Translations under genes and position numbers: made by a program | In this document: piece by piece, positions 43,973-53,592 of the stretch | Position numbering within the stretch: the stretch's first letter is position 1 | Layout of the letters: every line of letters starts with the position of its first letter | Notes under the pieces: model-generated | The model's database searches: none | What the model saw: the letters and a program-made list of their open reading frames with translations, nothing else | Told to the model about the DNA's origin: nothing | From: Sinorhizobium saheli | Lineage (GTDB): Bacteria; Pseudomonadota; Alphaproteobacteria; Rhizobiales; Rhizobiaceae | Direction of reading: 5' to 3' | NCBI RefSeq assembly: GCF_001651875.1 | Contig: NZ_LNQB01000066.1 | Coordinates: 47,059 to 111,058 of the forward strand | DNA length: 64,000 nucleotides

Positions 43973-45589
43973 ATGGCAGTCAGTGCTAACCGGCTTGAGC
44001 TTCTGCAGATCGCAGATGCCGTCGCCCGCGAAAAGGTGATCGACCGCGAGATCGTTCTGGCGGCGATGGCCGATGCGATCCAGAAGGCGGCTCGCTCGCG
44101 CTACGGTTCGGAATCGAACATCCGTGCGGACATCAATCCGAAGACCGGTGAAATCCGTCTCCAGCGCCTTCTCGAAGTGGTCGAACACGCCGAGGACTAC
44201 TCGACGCAGATCCCGCTCGAGCTTGCCCGCGACCGCAACCCGGACGCCAAGCTCGGCGACTTCATCGCCGACCCGCTGCCGCCCATGGATTTCGGCCGCA
44301 TCGCCGCTCAATCCGCCAAGCAGGTGATCGTCCAGAAGGTGCGCGAGGCCGAGCGCGATCGCCAGTATGAGGAATTCAAGGACCGCGTCGGCGAGATCGT
44401 CAACGGCACCGTCAAGCGCGTCGAATACGGCAACGTCATTGTCGATCTCGGCCGTGGCGAAGGCATCATCCGACGCGACGAGATGATCCCGCGCGAGAAC
44501 ATGCGCTACGGCGACCGCGTCCGCGCCTTCGTCTACGACGTCCGCCGCGAGCAGCGCGGGCCGCAGATCTTCCTGTCGCGCACCCATCCGCAGTTCATGG
44601 TCAAGCTCTTCACCATGGAAGTGCCGGAAATCTACGACGGCATCATCCAGATCAAGTCGGTCGCCCGGGACCCGGGTTCGCGCGCCAAGATCGCCGTCGT
44701 CTCCAACGATTCCTCGATCGACCCGGTCGGCGCCTGCGTGGGCATGCGCGGCTCGCGCGTCCAGGCGGTCGTCGGCGAACTCCAGGGCGAGAAGATCGAC
44801 ATCATCCCGTGGTCGCCCGATCCGGCGTCCTTCATCGTCAATGCGCTGCAGCCGGCCGAAGTGACCAAGGTGGTCCTCGACGAGGATGCCGAGCGTATCG
44901 AGGTCGTGGTTCCGGACGAGCAGCTTTCGCTGGCGATCGGCCGCCGCGGCCAGAACGTCCGGCTCGCTTCGCAGCTTACCGGCTGGGATATCGACATCCT
45001 GACCGAGCAGGAGGAGAGCGAGCGCCGCCAGAAGGAATTCAACGAGCGCACCCAGCTCTTCATGGACGCGCTGGACGTCGACGAGATGGTCGGCCAGGTG
45101 CTTGCCTCCGAGGGCTTTGCCCAGGTGGAAGAGCTCGCCTATGTCGAACTCGACGAGATCGCCTCGATCGAGGGCTTCGACGAGGAGACCGCCACCGAGA
45201 TCCAGACCCGCGCCCGCGAGTATCTCGAGAAGATCGAGGCGGAGATGGACGCGAGGCGCAAGGAACTCGGCGTTGCCGACGAGCTGCGCCAGATCGAGGG
45301 CATCACCGGCCAGATGCTGGTGGCTCTCGGCGAGGAAGGCATCAAGACGGTCGAGGATTTCGCCGGCTGCGCCGCCGACGATCTCGTCGGCTGGACCGAA
45401 CGCAAGGACGGCGAGACCAAGCGCTTCGAGGGCATTTTCTCGAAGCTCGAGGTCACCCGTGAAGAGGCCGAGGCGATGATCGTCCAGGCGCGGCTGGCGG
45501 CCGGCTGGATCACGGAAGAGGATCTTGCGAGGAACGAGGAGCAGGAAGAGCCGCTCGACGTCGCTGAAGGCGCGGATCAGGACGCCTGA
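43973..45589 (+). CDS. nusA: Transcription termination/antitermination factor NusA
   Basis: 538 residues. NusA N-terminal domain (about 1-130), S1 domain ([20 protein letters not shown]), tandem KH domains with [20 protein letters not shown] and [19 protein letters not shown], and two C-terminal acidic-repeat helix-hairpin-helix domains (about 360-500), then a Glu-rich tail. It binds RNA polymerase and controls pausing. GGAGACAAGAT precedes the ATG. Six bases separate it from the next gene. Confidence 0.97.
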   Translation: MAVSANRLELLQIADAVAREKVIDREIVLAAMADAIQKAARSRYGSESNIRADINPKTGEIRLQRLLEVVEHAEDYSTQIPLELARDRNPDAKLGDFIADPLPPMDFGRIAAQSAKQVIVQKVREAERDRQYEEFKDRVGEIVNGTVKRVEYGNVIVDLGRGEGIIRRDEMIPRENMRYGDRVRAFVYDVRREQRGPQIFLSRTHPQFMVKLFTMEVPEIYDGIIQIKSVARDPGSRAKIAVVSNDSSIDPVGACVGMRGSRVQAVVGELQGEKIDIIPWSPDPASFIVNALQPAEVTKVVLDEDAERIEVVVPDEQLSLAIGRRGQNVRLASQLTGWDIDILTEQEESERRQKEFNERTQLFMDALDVDEMVGQVLASEGFAQVEELAYVELDEIASIEGFDEETATEIQTRAREYLEKIEAEMDARRKELGVADELRQIEGITGQMLVALGEEGIKTVEDFAGCAADDLVGWTERKDGETKRFEGIFSKLEVTREEAEAMIVQARLAAGWITEEDLARNEEQEEPLDVAEGADQDA

Positions 45590-45594
45590 TCGCG

Positions 45595-46302
45595 ATGATC
45601 ATGGAAACCGAAGCCGGTGCGCTTCCTTCGGACACCCTGCCCTCGGACAGGGGGCCGAAGGACCGGAGCGCGGCGAGCCGGACCTGCATCGTCACGCGCC
45701 AGAACGGCTCCCCCGATGAGCTGATCCGCTTCGTTGCCGGACCCGACGGACGTGTCGTTCCGGACCTGAAGCGGCAGCTTCCCGGGCGCGGCTGCTGGGT
45801 CGGGGCAGAGCGGCGGCTGGTCGAGAAGGCGGTGGCGAAGAAGCTCTTCGCCCGCGCGCTCAGGGCCGACGTCAAGGCGGATGCGGCGCTTGCCGGCGAG
45901 GTGGAGCGGCTGCTCGCCGAGCAGCTTGCCGGGATGATGAACATGGCGCGCAAGGCGGGCCAGTTCGTCTCCGGCGCGACGAAGACGGAACAGGCGGTGC
46001 GGGGTCTCGCGGCGCTCGCCGTCTTCCATGCGATCGATGCCGCCGCCGACGGCGTGCGCAAGATTGACCAGGCTCGCAAGGCGATGAGCTTCGTGAGCGA
46101 CGACGAAACGGAGATACCCGCCTTCCGCCCCTTCACGGCGGCGGAAATGGAGGGACTTTTGGGAAGTAATGCCTTTATCCATGCCGCAGCGCTTGCGGGG
46201 CAGGCGGGTGAAGGTGTAGTGAAGCGCGCAATCATGCTCGAAAAGTACCGAGGATCCGTCCCGGTCCGGGCCGAAAGCGGCGCTGACAAGCCACAGCAAT
46301 GA
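45595..46302 (+). CDS. YlxR/L7Ae fusion RNA-binding protein
   Basis: 235 residues. A YlxR domain (about 25-100, RTCIVTRQNGSPDELIRFVA, PGRGCWVGAERRLVEKAV) is followed by an L7Ae-like fold (about 105-200, MNMARKAGQFVSGATKTEQA). In many Firmicutes these are two neighbouring genes between nusA and infB; here they form a single chain, as is usual in Alphaproteobacteria. Probably binds RNA or the ribosome. ATG at 45595 or 45601. Confidence 0.88.
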   Translation: MIMETEAGALPSDTLPSDRGPKDRSAASRTCIVTRQNGSPDELIRFVAGPDGRVVPDLKRQLPGRGCWVGAERRLVEKAVAKKLFARALRADVKADAALAGEVERLLAEQLAGMMNMARKAGQFVSGATKTEQAVRGLAALAVFHAIDAAADGVRKIDQARKAMSFVSDDETEIPAFRPFTAAEMEGLLGSNAFIHAAALAGQAGEGVVKRAIMLEKYRGSVPVRAESGADKPQQ

Positions 46303-46407
46303 CGCGCGTCACCGGCAGCGGCCGGCATAGCGAGCGTCGTTTGAGACAATTTGGAAGACGGGGTCAGGAGTTTCGTATCCGGCCCTGATCGCTAGGAACG
46401 GAACGGA

Positions 46408-49077
46408 ATGACCGACAGCAAAGACGACAAGACTCTCAGCGTAGCGGGCAAGAAGACGCTGACCCTCAAGCCCTCCGGGGTGCAGCAGGGGACAGTGCGC
46501 CAGGACATGGGCCGCGGTCGCACCAAGGCGGTCGTGGTCGAAACCAAGAAGACACGCGGCCTGACCCGGCACAAGGACGAGCGGCCGATCACGCCGGTGA
46601 GCGCGACGCCTGCCGCCCGGCCGGCCGAGCAGCGGCCGGTTCCGCCGCAGCCGTCGGGGCGCCCGGCGCCGCAGCCGCAGCCGCACCAGCCGCGTGCCGA
46701 GCAGAACCGGCCCCGCGTCGGCGTCGTGCTCAACGACCTCTCGGCCGGCGAGATGGAAGCCCGCCGCCGCGCACTGGCCGAAGCCCAGGTGCGCGATGCC
46801 GAGGAGGCCAAGCGCCGCGCCGAAGAGGAGGCCCGCCGCCGTCGCGAGGAAGAAGAACGCATCGCACGCGAGAAGGAAGAGGCCGCTCGCCGCGCCGCCG
46901 AGGAGGCCGCGCGGCCGGCCGTCGTCGAAGCGGAGAGGGCCGAAGAAACGGTCGAGGCAGAGCGTCCGGTCGTTGCCGAGCGCCGTGCCGAGGCGCGTCC
47001 GCAGCCCGCCCGTCCGGCGCCCGCGGCGCCCCAGGCGCCGGCTGCTCCCGGGGCGGCCCTTCGCGGTCGCCGCGGTCAGGAGGAGGAGGATGAGCGCCCG
47101 CGCGGCGGAGCCGGGCCGGCGCGCGGCAAGGTCACGCGTCCCGAGCCGGCAAAGCCTGCGCCCCGCGCCAAGGGCGACGAAGGCCGCCGCCAGGGCAAGC
47201 TGACGCTGACGGCTGCCGTCGACGAGGACGGCGGTCAGCGCGGCCGTTCGCTTTCCGCCATGCGCCGCCGCCAGGAGAAGTTCAAGCGCAGCCAGATGCA
47301 GGAAACCCGCGAGAAGATCTCGCGCGAGGTCGTCCTGCCGGAGACCATCACGATCCAGGAACTGTCGCAGCGCATGTCCGAACGTGCCGTCGACGTCATC
47401 AAGTTCCTGATGAAGGAAGGTCAGATGATGAAGCCGGGCGACCTGATCGATGCGGACCTCGCCGAGCTCATCGCCGGCGAATTCGGTCATACGGTCAAGC
47501 GCGTCTCCGAGTCGGACGTCGAAGAGGGCATCTTCAACGTCGCCGACGTGGAGGAGAACATGGTGCCGCGTCCGCCGATCGTGACGATCATGGGCCACGT
47601 CGACCACGGCAAGACCTCGCTGCTCGACGCGATCCGGCACGCCAATGTGGTCGCCGGCGAAGCGGGCGGCATCACCCAGCATATCGGCGCCTACCAGGTC
47701 GAGCAGAACGGCCAAAAGATCACCTTCATCGACACGCCCGGCCACGCCGCCTTCACGGCGATGCGCGCCCGCGGCGCCCAGGCGACGGACATTGCCGTCC
47801 TCGTCGTCGCGGCCGATGACAGCGTGATGCCGCAGACGATCGAATCGATCAACCACGCCAAGGCGGCCAACGTGCCGATCATCGTGGCGATCAACAAGAT
47901 CGACAAGCCGACGGCGAACCCGCAGAAGGTCCGCACCGAGCTGCTGCAGCACGAGGTCTTCGTCGAATCCATGGGCGGTGAGGTCCTCGACGTCGAGGTT
48001 TCGGCGAAGAACCAGACCAACCTCGACAAGCTGCTCGAAGCGATCCTGCTGCAGGCCGAAATCCTCGACCTCAAGGCCAATCCCAACCGGACCGCCGAAG
48101 GCACGGTGGTGGAAGCCGAGCTCGACCGCGGCCGCGGTGCGGTTGCCACCGTTCTCGTCCAGAAGGGCACGCTGACGCCCGGCCAGATCATCGTCGCGGG
48201 CGACCAGTGGGGCCGCGTGCGCGCGCTTGTCAACGACAAGGGCGAACACGTCAAGGAAGCAGGCCCCTCGATGCCGGTCGAGGTTCTCGGCCTTTCCGGC
48301 ACGCCGGCGGCCGGCGACAAGTTTGCCGTCGTCGAGAACGAAAGCCGTGCGCGCGAGATCTCCGAATACCGCCAGCGGCTTGCGCGCGAGAAGATGGTCG
48401 CGCGCCAGTCCGGCTCGCGCGGCTCGCTCGAGCAGATGATGAGCCAGCTCCAGGCCTCCGGCCTGAAGGAGTTCCCGCTGGTCATCAAGGGCGACGTGCA
48501 GGGCTCGATCGAAGCGATCGCCGGTGCGCTCGAGAAGCTCGGGACGGACGAGGTGCGCGCGCGCATCGTCCATTCCGGCGCCGGCGGCATCACCGAGTCG
48601 GATATCTCGCTCGCCGAGGCCTCGAACGCGGCGATCATCGGCTTCAACGTGCGCGCCAACAAGCAGGCGCGCGATGCGGCCGAGCGCTCCGGCATCGAAA
48701 TCCGCTACTACAACATCATCTACGATCTGGTGGATGACGTTAAAGCGGCGATGTCCGGCCTGCTTTCGCCCGAGCGGCGCGAGACCTTCCTCGGCAATGC
48801 CGAGATCCTGGAGGTGTTCAACATCACCAAGGTCGGCAAGGTCGCGGGCTGCCGCGTCACCGAGGGCAAGGTCGAGCGTGGCGTCGGCGTCCGCCTGGTG
48901 CGCGACAACGTCGTCATCCACGAAGGCAAGCTCAAGACGCTCAAGCGCTTCAAGGACGAGGTCTCCGAAGTCCAGTCCGGCCAGGAATGCGGCATGGCCT
49001 TCGAGAACTACGAGGACATCCGTCCCGGCGACACGATCGAGTGCTTCCGCGTCGAGCATGTGACGCGGACGCTGTAA
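46408..49077 (+). CDS. infB: Translation initiation factor IF-2
   Basis: 889 residues. A long N-terminal region rich in Arg, Glu, Ala and Pro (about 60-280) with an IF2-associated helix, then the G domain with GHVDHGKTS (near 395), DTPGHAAF and NKIDKP, and domains II to IV ([40 protein letters not shown]). It delivers fMet-tRNA to the 30S subunit. GAACGGAACGG before the ATG is modest. A terminator and other hairpins follow. Confidence 0.97.
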   Translation: MTDSKDDKTLSVAGKKTLTLKPSGVQQGTVRQDMGRGRTKAVVVETKKTRGLTRHKDERPITPVSATPAARPAEQRPVPPQPSGRPAPQPQPHQPRAEQNRPRVGVVLNDLSAGEMEARRRALAEAQVRDAEEAKRRAEEEARRRREEEERIAREKEEAARRAAEEAARPAVVEAERAEETVEAERPVVAERRAEARPQPARPAPAAPQAPAAPGAALRGRRGQEEEDERPRGGAGPARGKVTRPEPAKPAPRAKGDEGRRQGKLTLTAAVDEDGGQRGRSLSAMRRRQEKFKRSQMQETREKISREVVLPETITIQELSQRMSERAVDVIKFLMKEGQMMKPGDLIDADLAELIAGEFGHTVKRVSESDVEEGIFNVADVEENMVPRPPIVTIMGHVDHGKTSLLDAIRHANVVAGEAGGITQHIGAYQVEQNGQKITFIDTPGHAAFTAMRARGAQATDIAVLVVAADDSVMPQTIESINHAKAANVPIIVAINKIDKPTANPQKVRTELLQHEVFVESMGGEVLDVEVSAKNQTNLDKLLEAILLQAEILDLKANPNRTAEGTVVEAELDRGRGAVATVLVQKGTLTPGQIIVAGDQWGRVRALVNDKGEHVKEAGPSMPVEVLGLSGTPAAGDKFAVVENESRAREISEYRQRLAREKMVARQSGSRGSLEQMMSQLQASGLKEFPLVIKGDVQGSIEAIAGALEKLGTDEVRARIVHSGAGGITESDISLAEASNAAIIGFNVRANKQARDAAERSGIEIRYYNIIYDLVDDVKAAMSGLLSPERRETFLGNAEILEVFNITKVGKVAGCRVTEGKVERGVGVRLVRDNVVIHEGKLKTLKRFKDEVSEVQSGQECGMAFENYEDIRPGDTIECFRVEHVTRTL

Positions 49078-49103
49078 GCCCGATCCCGCAAATGAGATTG
49101 TGC

Positions 49104-49135
49104 GGGCGCCGGATCAGTTCCGGCGCTCGTTTTTT
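49104..49135 (+). terminator. Intrinsic terminator after infB
   Basis: GGGCGCCGGA (49104-49113) and TCCGGCGCTC (49119-49128) pair over ten bases with a five-base loop, followed by GTTTTTT. Together with the gap it suggests rbfA-truB can be transcribed independently. Confidence 0.9.
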
Positions 49136-49139
49136 AGGA

Positions 49140-49247
49140 GCGGGATGGGAGGGCGTAAGCGGTTTTCGCGTCGCCCCATCCCGCGTCTCTGCAAATCAAA
49201 GTGCTACGGCGACCTTTGCGCGTCTGATAGGAAGCGCGGCGCTGTAG
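49140..49247. repeat. Two further inverted repeats after infB
   Basis: GCGGGATGGG (49140-49149) / CCCATCCCGC (49175-49184) is a perfect 10-base pair of arms. CTACGGCG (49204-49211) and CGCTGTAG (49240-49247) frame a second palindrome containing TTTGCGCGTCTGATAGGAAG, which looks like a dispersed Sinorhizobium intergenic repeat (from memory). Confidence 0.6.
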
Positions 49248-49301
49248 GGAACCGACCGAAGCGATCTTGAACCGGGATCGTGGCGGTCCAGGACAAGCAT
49301 C

Positions 49302-49709
49302 ATGACCAGATCCACATCCTCCGCCCCGTCCCAGCGCATGCTGCGCGTCGGCGAACAGGTGCGCGCCGCGATCACGCAGGTGCTGCAGCGCGGCGAAGTG
49401 CGCGATCCGCTGATCGAAAAGACGGTGATCTCCATCTCGGAGGTGCGCATGTCGCCCGATCTCAAGATCGCCACGGCCTATGTGACGCCGCTCGGCGTCG
49501 CCGACCATGCCTCGGTGATCGAGGCGCTGAACCGGAACGCCAAGTTCATCCGCGGCCGGCTCGGGCCGCAGCTCCGGCAGATGAAATACATGCCGGACGT
49601 CCGTTTCCGCGACGATACCAGCTTCGAAAACTACCAGAAGATCGACGAGCTCCTGCGCTCGCCGGAAGTCAGCCGCGACCTCGATCGCGATGGCGGCGAC
49701 GAAGAATAA
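49302..49709 (+). CDS. rbfA: Ribosome-binding factor A
   Basis: 135 residues, KH-like fold: [40 protein letters not shown], and [20 protein letters not shown] are family segments. It binds 16S rRNA during 30S maturation. CCAGGACAAGC precedes the ATG. truB starts nine bases after the stop. Confidence 0.95.
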   Translation: MTRSTSSAPSQRMLRVGEQVRAAITQVLQRGEVRDPLIEKTVISISEVRMSPDLKIATAYVTPLGVADHASVIEALNRNAKFIRGRLGPQLRQMKYMPDVRFRDDTSFENYQKIDELLRSPEVSRDLDRDGGDEE

Positions 49710-49718
49710 GAAAGATCC

Positions 49719-50654
49719 ATGTCCAAACCGCGCAAACCCAAGGGCCGGCCGATCTCGGGCTGGCTGATCCTCGACAAGCCGCTCGATTTCGGCTCCACCG
49801 AGGCCGTCTCCAAGATCAAGTGGCTGTTCAAGGCACAGAAGGCGGGCCACGCCGGCACGCTCGACCCGCTCGCCTCCGGCATGCTGCCGATCGCGCTCGG
49901 CGACGCGACGAAGACCGTTCCTTATGTGATGGATGGCCGCAAGATCTATGAGTTCACCGTCGCCTGGGGCGAGGAGCGCTCGACCGACGACCTCGAAGGC
50001 GACGTCGTCCGCTCATCGTCCGAGCGTCCGGGCGAGGAGGCGATCCGGGCGCTGCTGCCGAAATATACCGGCGTGATCAGCCAGGTGCCGCCGCAGTTCT
50101 CGGCTATCAAAATCGACGGCGAGCGCGCCTACGATCTTGCCCGCGACGGCGAGACCGTCGAGATTCCGGCCCGCGAGGTGGAGGTCTTCCGCCTGGCGCT
50201 GATCGGCGCGACGCCGCATCTCGCCCATTTCGAGATCGAATGCGGCAAGGGCACCTATGTCCGCTCGCTCGCCCGCGACATGGGCCGCGACCTCGGCTGC
50301 TTCGGGCACATCGCGTCGCTCCGCCGCACCTTCGTCGCGCCCTTCGGCGAGGAGGACATGGTGCCGCTCGCCGATCTCGTCGCCCTGGAGAAGATCGAGG
50401 ACGATGCCGAACGGCTCGCTGCGCTCGACGCGTTCCTGATCGACACCGGCGAGGCCCTCTCCGACCTGCCGCACGTCGCCGTCAACGACGACCAGGCGCA
50501 CCGCCTGAGGATGGGCAATCCGATCATCCTGCGCGGCCGCGACGCGCCGCTGCCGGCGCCCGAGGCCTACGCCACCGCCCGGGGCAAGCTCGTCGCGATC
50601 GGCGAGGTCGCGGAGGGCGAGTTCCGGCCGAAGCGGGTGTTTGCCGGCAGCTGA
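49719..50654 (+). CDS. truB: tRNA pseudouridine(55) synthase
   Basis: 311 residues. Catalytic Asp49 in [59 protein letters not shown] and [17 protein letters not shown] are TruB hallmarks. It modifies U55 in the T-loop of tRNAs. AAGAAAGATCC before the ATG is a moderate site. Last gene of the rbfA-truB unit. Confidence 0.96.
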   Translation: MSKPRKPKGRPISGWLILDKPLDFGSTEAVSKIKWLFKAQKAGHAGTLDPLASGMLPIALGDATKTVPYVMDGRKIYEFTVAWGEERSTDDLEGDVVRSSSERPGEEAIRALLPKYTGVISQVPPQFSAIKIDGERAYDLARDGETVEIPAREVEVFRLALIGATPHLAHFEIECGKGTYVRSLARDMGRDLGCFGHIASLRRTFVAPFGEEDMVPLADLVALEKIEDDAERLAALDAFLIDTGEALSDLPHVAVNDDQAHRLRMGNPIILRGRDAPLPAPEAYATARGKLVAIGEVAEGEFRPKRVFAGS

Positions 50655-50972
50655 TCGCGCCGCTGGCTCATGCATGTCCCAAAAGTGTGCAGCGTTTTTC
50701 GGCAGCGGCATGCACGAAAACGAGAACTTCAAGCCGTCCCATGCGTTCATTCCCGGTGCACCACAGCAGCGTAACCGGGGGTGGCGGATGCCGCTTTTCG
50801 CTCTCTTCTGCAACCGCTGGGCGGCAATGGACTGTTGTCGTGCCCTGTGAAATTGCGACGCGCCTAAGGGTGGCGTTTCGCTTTAAGGTCGCTATATCCG
50901 GCACAGGCGGCGTATACTTGTGCTGTGAAGCCGGCGGGCGGATGAGGGGCACAGGCGGATGTCGCTGGCAGC
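50655..50972. other. Gap between truB and the histidine kinase
   Basis: 318 bases. It holds copy 2 of the 46-base palindrome near its start. No gene with a plausible ribosome site is seen; the right half should contain the kinase promoter. Confidence 0.4.
50670..50714 (+). repeat. 46-base palindromic repeat, copy 2
   Basis: ATGCATGTCCCAAAAGTGTG, then CAGCGTTTTTCGGCAGC and GGCATGCA. It matches the minus-strand reading of 17820-17865. Outer arms TGCATG/CATGCA and inner CCCAAAA / TTTTCGG form a long hairpin. Confidence 0.65.
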
Positions 50973-52721
50973 GTGACGACGCGAAAGGCAGCCCCGGTGG
51001 ACGAGGTGACAGGGAAGAAACTGGAAAGCGCTCCGCCCGGCGGCCTGCAGGCCGCCGCCAGATTCGTCCGCCACTATCTCCGGCGGCCGTTCAGCTTCTA
51101 TCTGCTCTCGCTGCTCCTGGTCGCGATCGTTCCCCCCTTCATTTTTTCCCTCGTGATCCTCAAGCGCAACGTCGATGCGCAGGAAGAGGTCGTCAACGCG
51201 TTGCTCAAGGCCTCGACCGGCTCCGTCACGCGCATCGTCGAGCGCGAGGTCGAGGGCAAGCTGACGACGCTCAAGGTGCTGTCGACGTCCGGCGTCGTGG
51301 AGCGCGGCGACATGCAGGCGCTTTACGATCACGCCTCCGTCGCGCTGGCGAGCACGGGTGCCGATCTGGTGGTCATCGATCGCGATCTCCGGCAAAGGTT
51401 GAACACGGGCCTCCCCTTCGGCACGCCGCTCGGGCCCGCCGGGGATCCGAAAACGATCGAGCTTGCCTTCAACAGCAAGGGGCCTCTGGTTTCACGCGTG
51501 TTCTTCGGCCGTGAGGAAGGGCGCTGGGTCTTCGGCGTCTACCTGCCGGTCCGGCCCGCGGGTGGCGCGTCCTATATCCTCGGCCTGACCCAGGATGCCG
51601 CCACCATGGCCAAGGCCGTCAATCCGGCGACCCTCCCGCCCGGGTGGGAAGCAGCGCTCATCGACGGCGAGGGCAAGGTGATCCTCTCGTCGGACGCGGC
51701 CGTGAAGACCGGCGCCCCGTTTTTTCTCGATAAGCTTCCGCCGCTCAGCATCGGCGTCGGCAATGTCCGGGAAAACGGCGTGAGCTACCGTGTGGCGGCC
51801 GAATTCTCGATGGTTACCGGCTGGCGCATCATCGCCTGGGCCCCGCGCGAGATCATCGACGCGCCGGTGCGCTGGTCGTTTCTGTGGTTGTCGCTCGGCG
51901 GCCTCCTCTTTGCCGGCATCGCCGTCGCCGGTTCGCTGACGATTGCGCGGCTGCTCACGCAAGGCGTCCGGCTGCTCGCCATGGACGCCCGCCGCCTTGG
52001 CGCCGGCGAGCCGGTCGAGGCCCGCCGCTACATGATCACGGAAGTCGAGGCGGTGTCGGCGGAGCTGGCACGCGCCGCGACCGCCCGTGCCAAAGCCGAG
52101 GGAGAAATCCGCCTGCTGATGCGCGAGGTCGTGCATCGCGCCAAGAACCAGCTCACCGTCATCCAGTCGATGTTGACGCAATCTGCCAATGCGGCGGAGG
52201 ACACCACGGATTTCGTCGAGGCGTTCAACAAGCGCCTCTCGGGGCTTGCCCGCTCGACCGACCTGATGATCGCCAACGCGACCCTCGGTGTCGACTTCCG
52301 CGAGCTTGCGCGCAACCAGCTTCAGCCCTTCATGCCGGAGGACCCCGATCGCGTCGTCCTCTCCGGCCCCGACCTGCGGCTGGACGCGCAGATGGCGCAG
52401 ACGCTGGGCATGGTGCTCCATGAACTGGCGACGAATGCCATCAAGCATGGGGCGCTCGCCAATGCACAGGGTACGATCACGCTCGAATGGTCGCTGTCGG
52501 CGGGCGCGATCGAGATTTGCTGGCGCGAGGCCGGCGCGGACATTCCCCGGACGGCGAAAGCGGCCCGCCGGGGCTTCGGAACCGTCGTGCTCGAGCGCAT
52601 GCTCGGCAAGGCGCTCCACGCTGAGCTTGAAAGGACGATGCATCCGGACGGCATCGAATGGTGCATCCGCGTGCCGCGCGCCGGCGAGCGTGAAGCGTCG
52701 CCGGATCGCGAGGCGCGGTAG
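50973..52721 (+). CDS. HWE/HisKA_2-type sensor histidine kinase
   Basis: 582 residues. First membrane helix about 42-64, an extracytoplasmic dCache-like sensing region about 65-295, second helix about 300-322, a HAMP-like linker, then HisKA_2 with the phosphoacceptor His388 in EVVHRAKNQLTVIQSM, and an ATPase domain with HELATNAIKHGAL and GFGTVVLERML. Such kinases often work with PhyR-type or single-domain regulators in general stress or light responses; no response regulator lies near. GTG at 50973 is a weak start; a GTG at 51006 is an alternative. It is inserted between truB and rpsO, which are neighbours in many relatives. Confidence 0.85.
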   Translation: MTTRKAAPVDEVTGKKLESAPPGGLQAAARFVRHYLRRPFSFYLLSLLLVAIVPPFIFSLVILKRNVDAQEEVVNALLKASTGSVTRIVEREVEGKLTTLKVLSTSGVVERGDMQALYDHASVALASTGADLVVIDRDLRQRLNTGLPFGTPLGPAGDPKTIELAFNSKGPLVSRVFFGREEGRWVFGVYLPVRPAGGASYILGLTQDAATMAKAVNPATLPPGWEAALIDGEGKVILSSDAAVKTGAPFFLDKLPPLSIGVGNVRENGVSYRVAAEFSMVTGWRIIAWAPREIIDAPVRWSFLWLSLGGLLFAGIAVAGSLTIARLLTQGVRLLAMDARRLGAGEPVEARRYMITEVEAVSAELARAATARAKAEGEIRLLMREVVHRAKNQLTVIQSMLTQSANAAEDTTDFVEAFNKRLSGLARSTDLMIANATLGVDFRELARNQLQPFMPEDPDRVVLSGPDLRLDAQMAQTLGMVLHELATNAIKHGALANAQGTITLEWSLSAGAIEICWREAGADIPRTAKAARRGFGTVVLERMLGKALHAELERTMHPDGIEWCIRVPRAGEREASPDREAR

Positions 52722-52740
52722 CGAAATGTCGGGCGGCCGG

Positions 52741-52758
52741 GCGCCGGGCGCCCGGCGC
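52741..52758. terminator. Perfect 18-base GC palindrome
   Basis: GCGCCGGGCGCCCGGCGC is its own reverse complement and is followed 15 bases later by CCCCTTTTT. It may terminate the kinase transcript before the rpsO promoter, although the stem would need a tight loop. Confidence 0.5.
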
Positions 52759-52781
52759 AAACTTGCCCCTTTTTCATGACC

Positions 52782-52810
52782 CTTTCCTTTTGGATCGGTT
52801 TCGGCTATAG
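52782..52810 (+). promoter_or_regulatory. Probable rpsO promoter
   Basis: CTTTCC (52782-52787), 17 bases, CTATAG (52805-52810). The -10 matches the rhizobial CTATAT form, the -35 is weak. It would give a leader of about 95 bases, room for S15 autoregulation. Confidence 0.4.
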
Positions 52811-52913
52811 GCACGCCAGCGAAAGGCGCCGCCTCTTCGCGTGAACGGCCGCGGCTGGACGACATCCCGGCTGCCGGCGACCCTCAAAATCCTCGAGACG
52901 AAAGGATCATCCG

Positions 52914-53183
52914 ATGTCGATCACTGCCGAGCGCAAGGCGCAGCTCATCAAGGAATTCGCAACCGCCGAAGGCGACACCGGTTCTCCGGAAGTACAGGTT
53001 GCGATCCTGACGGAACGGATCAACAACCTGACCGAACACTTCAAGGACCACAAGAAGGACAACCATTCCCGCCGTGGTCTTCTCGCGCTGGTTTCCAGCC
53101 GTCGCTCGCTCCTCGACTATCTGAAGAAGAAAGACGAAGCGCGCTACACCAAGCTGATCGGTGCCCTGGGCATCCGTCGCTAA
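52914..53183 (+). CDS. rpsO: 30S ribosomal protein S15
   Basis: 89 residues, exact family length. [40 protein letters not shown], and [20 protein letters not shown] are diagnostic. Binds 16S rRNA and nucleates the platform; S15 usually represses its own mRNA. GAGACGAAAGGATC precedes the ATG. A terminator follows, but pnp lies next as in most Proteobacteria. Confidence 0.98.
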   Translation: MSITAERKAQLIKEFATAEGDTGSPEVQVAILTERINNLTEHFKDHKKDNHSRRGLLALVSSRRSLLDYLKKKDEARYTKLIGALGIRR

Positions 53184-53192
53184 ACGACTTGT

Positions 53193-53226
53193 CCGGCGGG
53201 TCGCTTCGGCGGTCCGCCGGCTTTTC
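53193..53226 (+). terminator. Intrinsic terminator after rpsO
   Basis: CCGGCGG (53193-53199) and CCGCCGG (53214-53220) pair, followed by CTTTTCTTC. The T-run is interrupted, so readthrough into pnp is likely. Confidence 0.75.
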
Positions 53227-53592
53227 TTCTAAATGCAGCGCCCACGCGTCTGGCACGCGAAACGTCGCTGCAGCACTTTCACGGGCGCTTGGTCGCCCGA
53301 TCGTTTGTCTCTCCCCAGGGGCGCCGAAGGCGCGATGAGCGGGGGAGCCGTCCAGCGGACCGGATGGGCCGGGATCGCGGATCAACCGATGGCCCGTCAT
53401 GGGGCAGGATTGCAGGGTGCTTCGGCGCCTGCTTGCCGGAGCGGCTGCCGCGGGCAGTGCGGCATGCGGTTAAGCGGCCGGTTCTTTTTGAAGCCTCCCG
53501 TTGTCTTGCCCGTGATGCGCCACACCAGGCGGTTTCGAGATCGTCCGCGCTTCATGAGCCGCGGAAGGTCTGCCGCACACGAAGGACAGAAC
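53227..53592. other. pnp leader / intergenic region
   Basis: 366 bases without a recognisable gene; the pnp frame is open through it, but the coding start is set by [11 protein letters not shown]. It contains GC-rich self-complementary stretches around 53440-53475. In E. coli the pnp leader has an RNase III site used for autoregulation; a similar structure may exist but is not resolved here. Confidence 0.4.

Noticed and set aside
46309..49059. Minus-strand open frame of over 900 codons opposite infB
   Set aside because: The plus strand encodes complete IF-2; the antisense product is compositionally biased and has no ribosome site.
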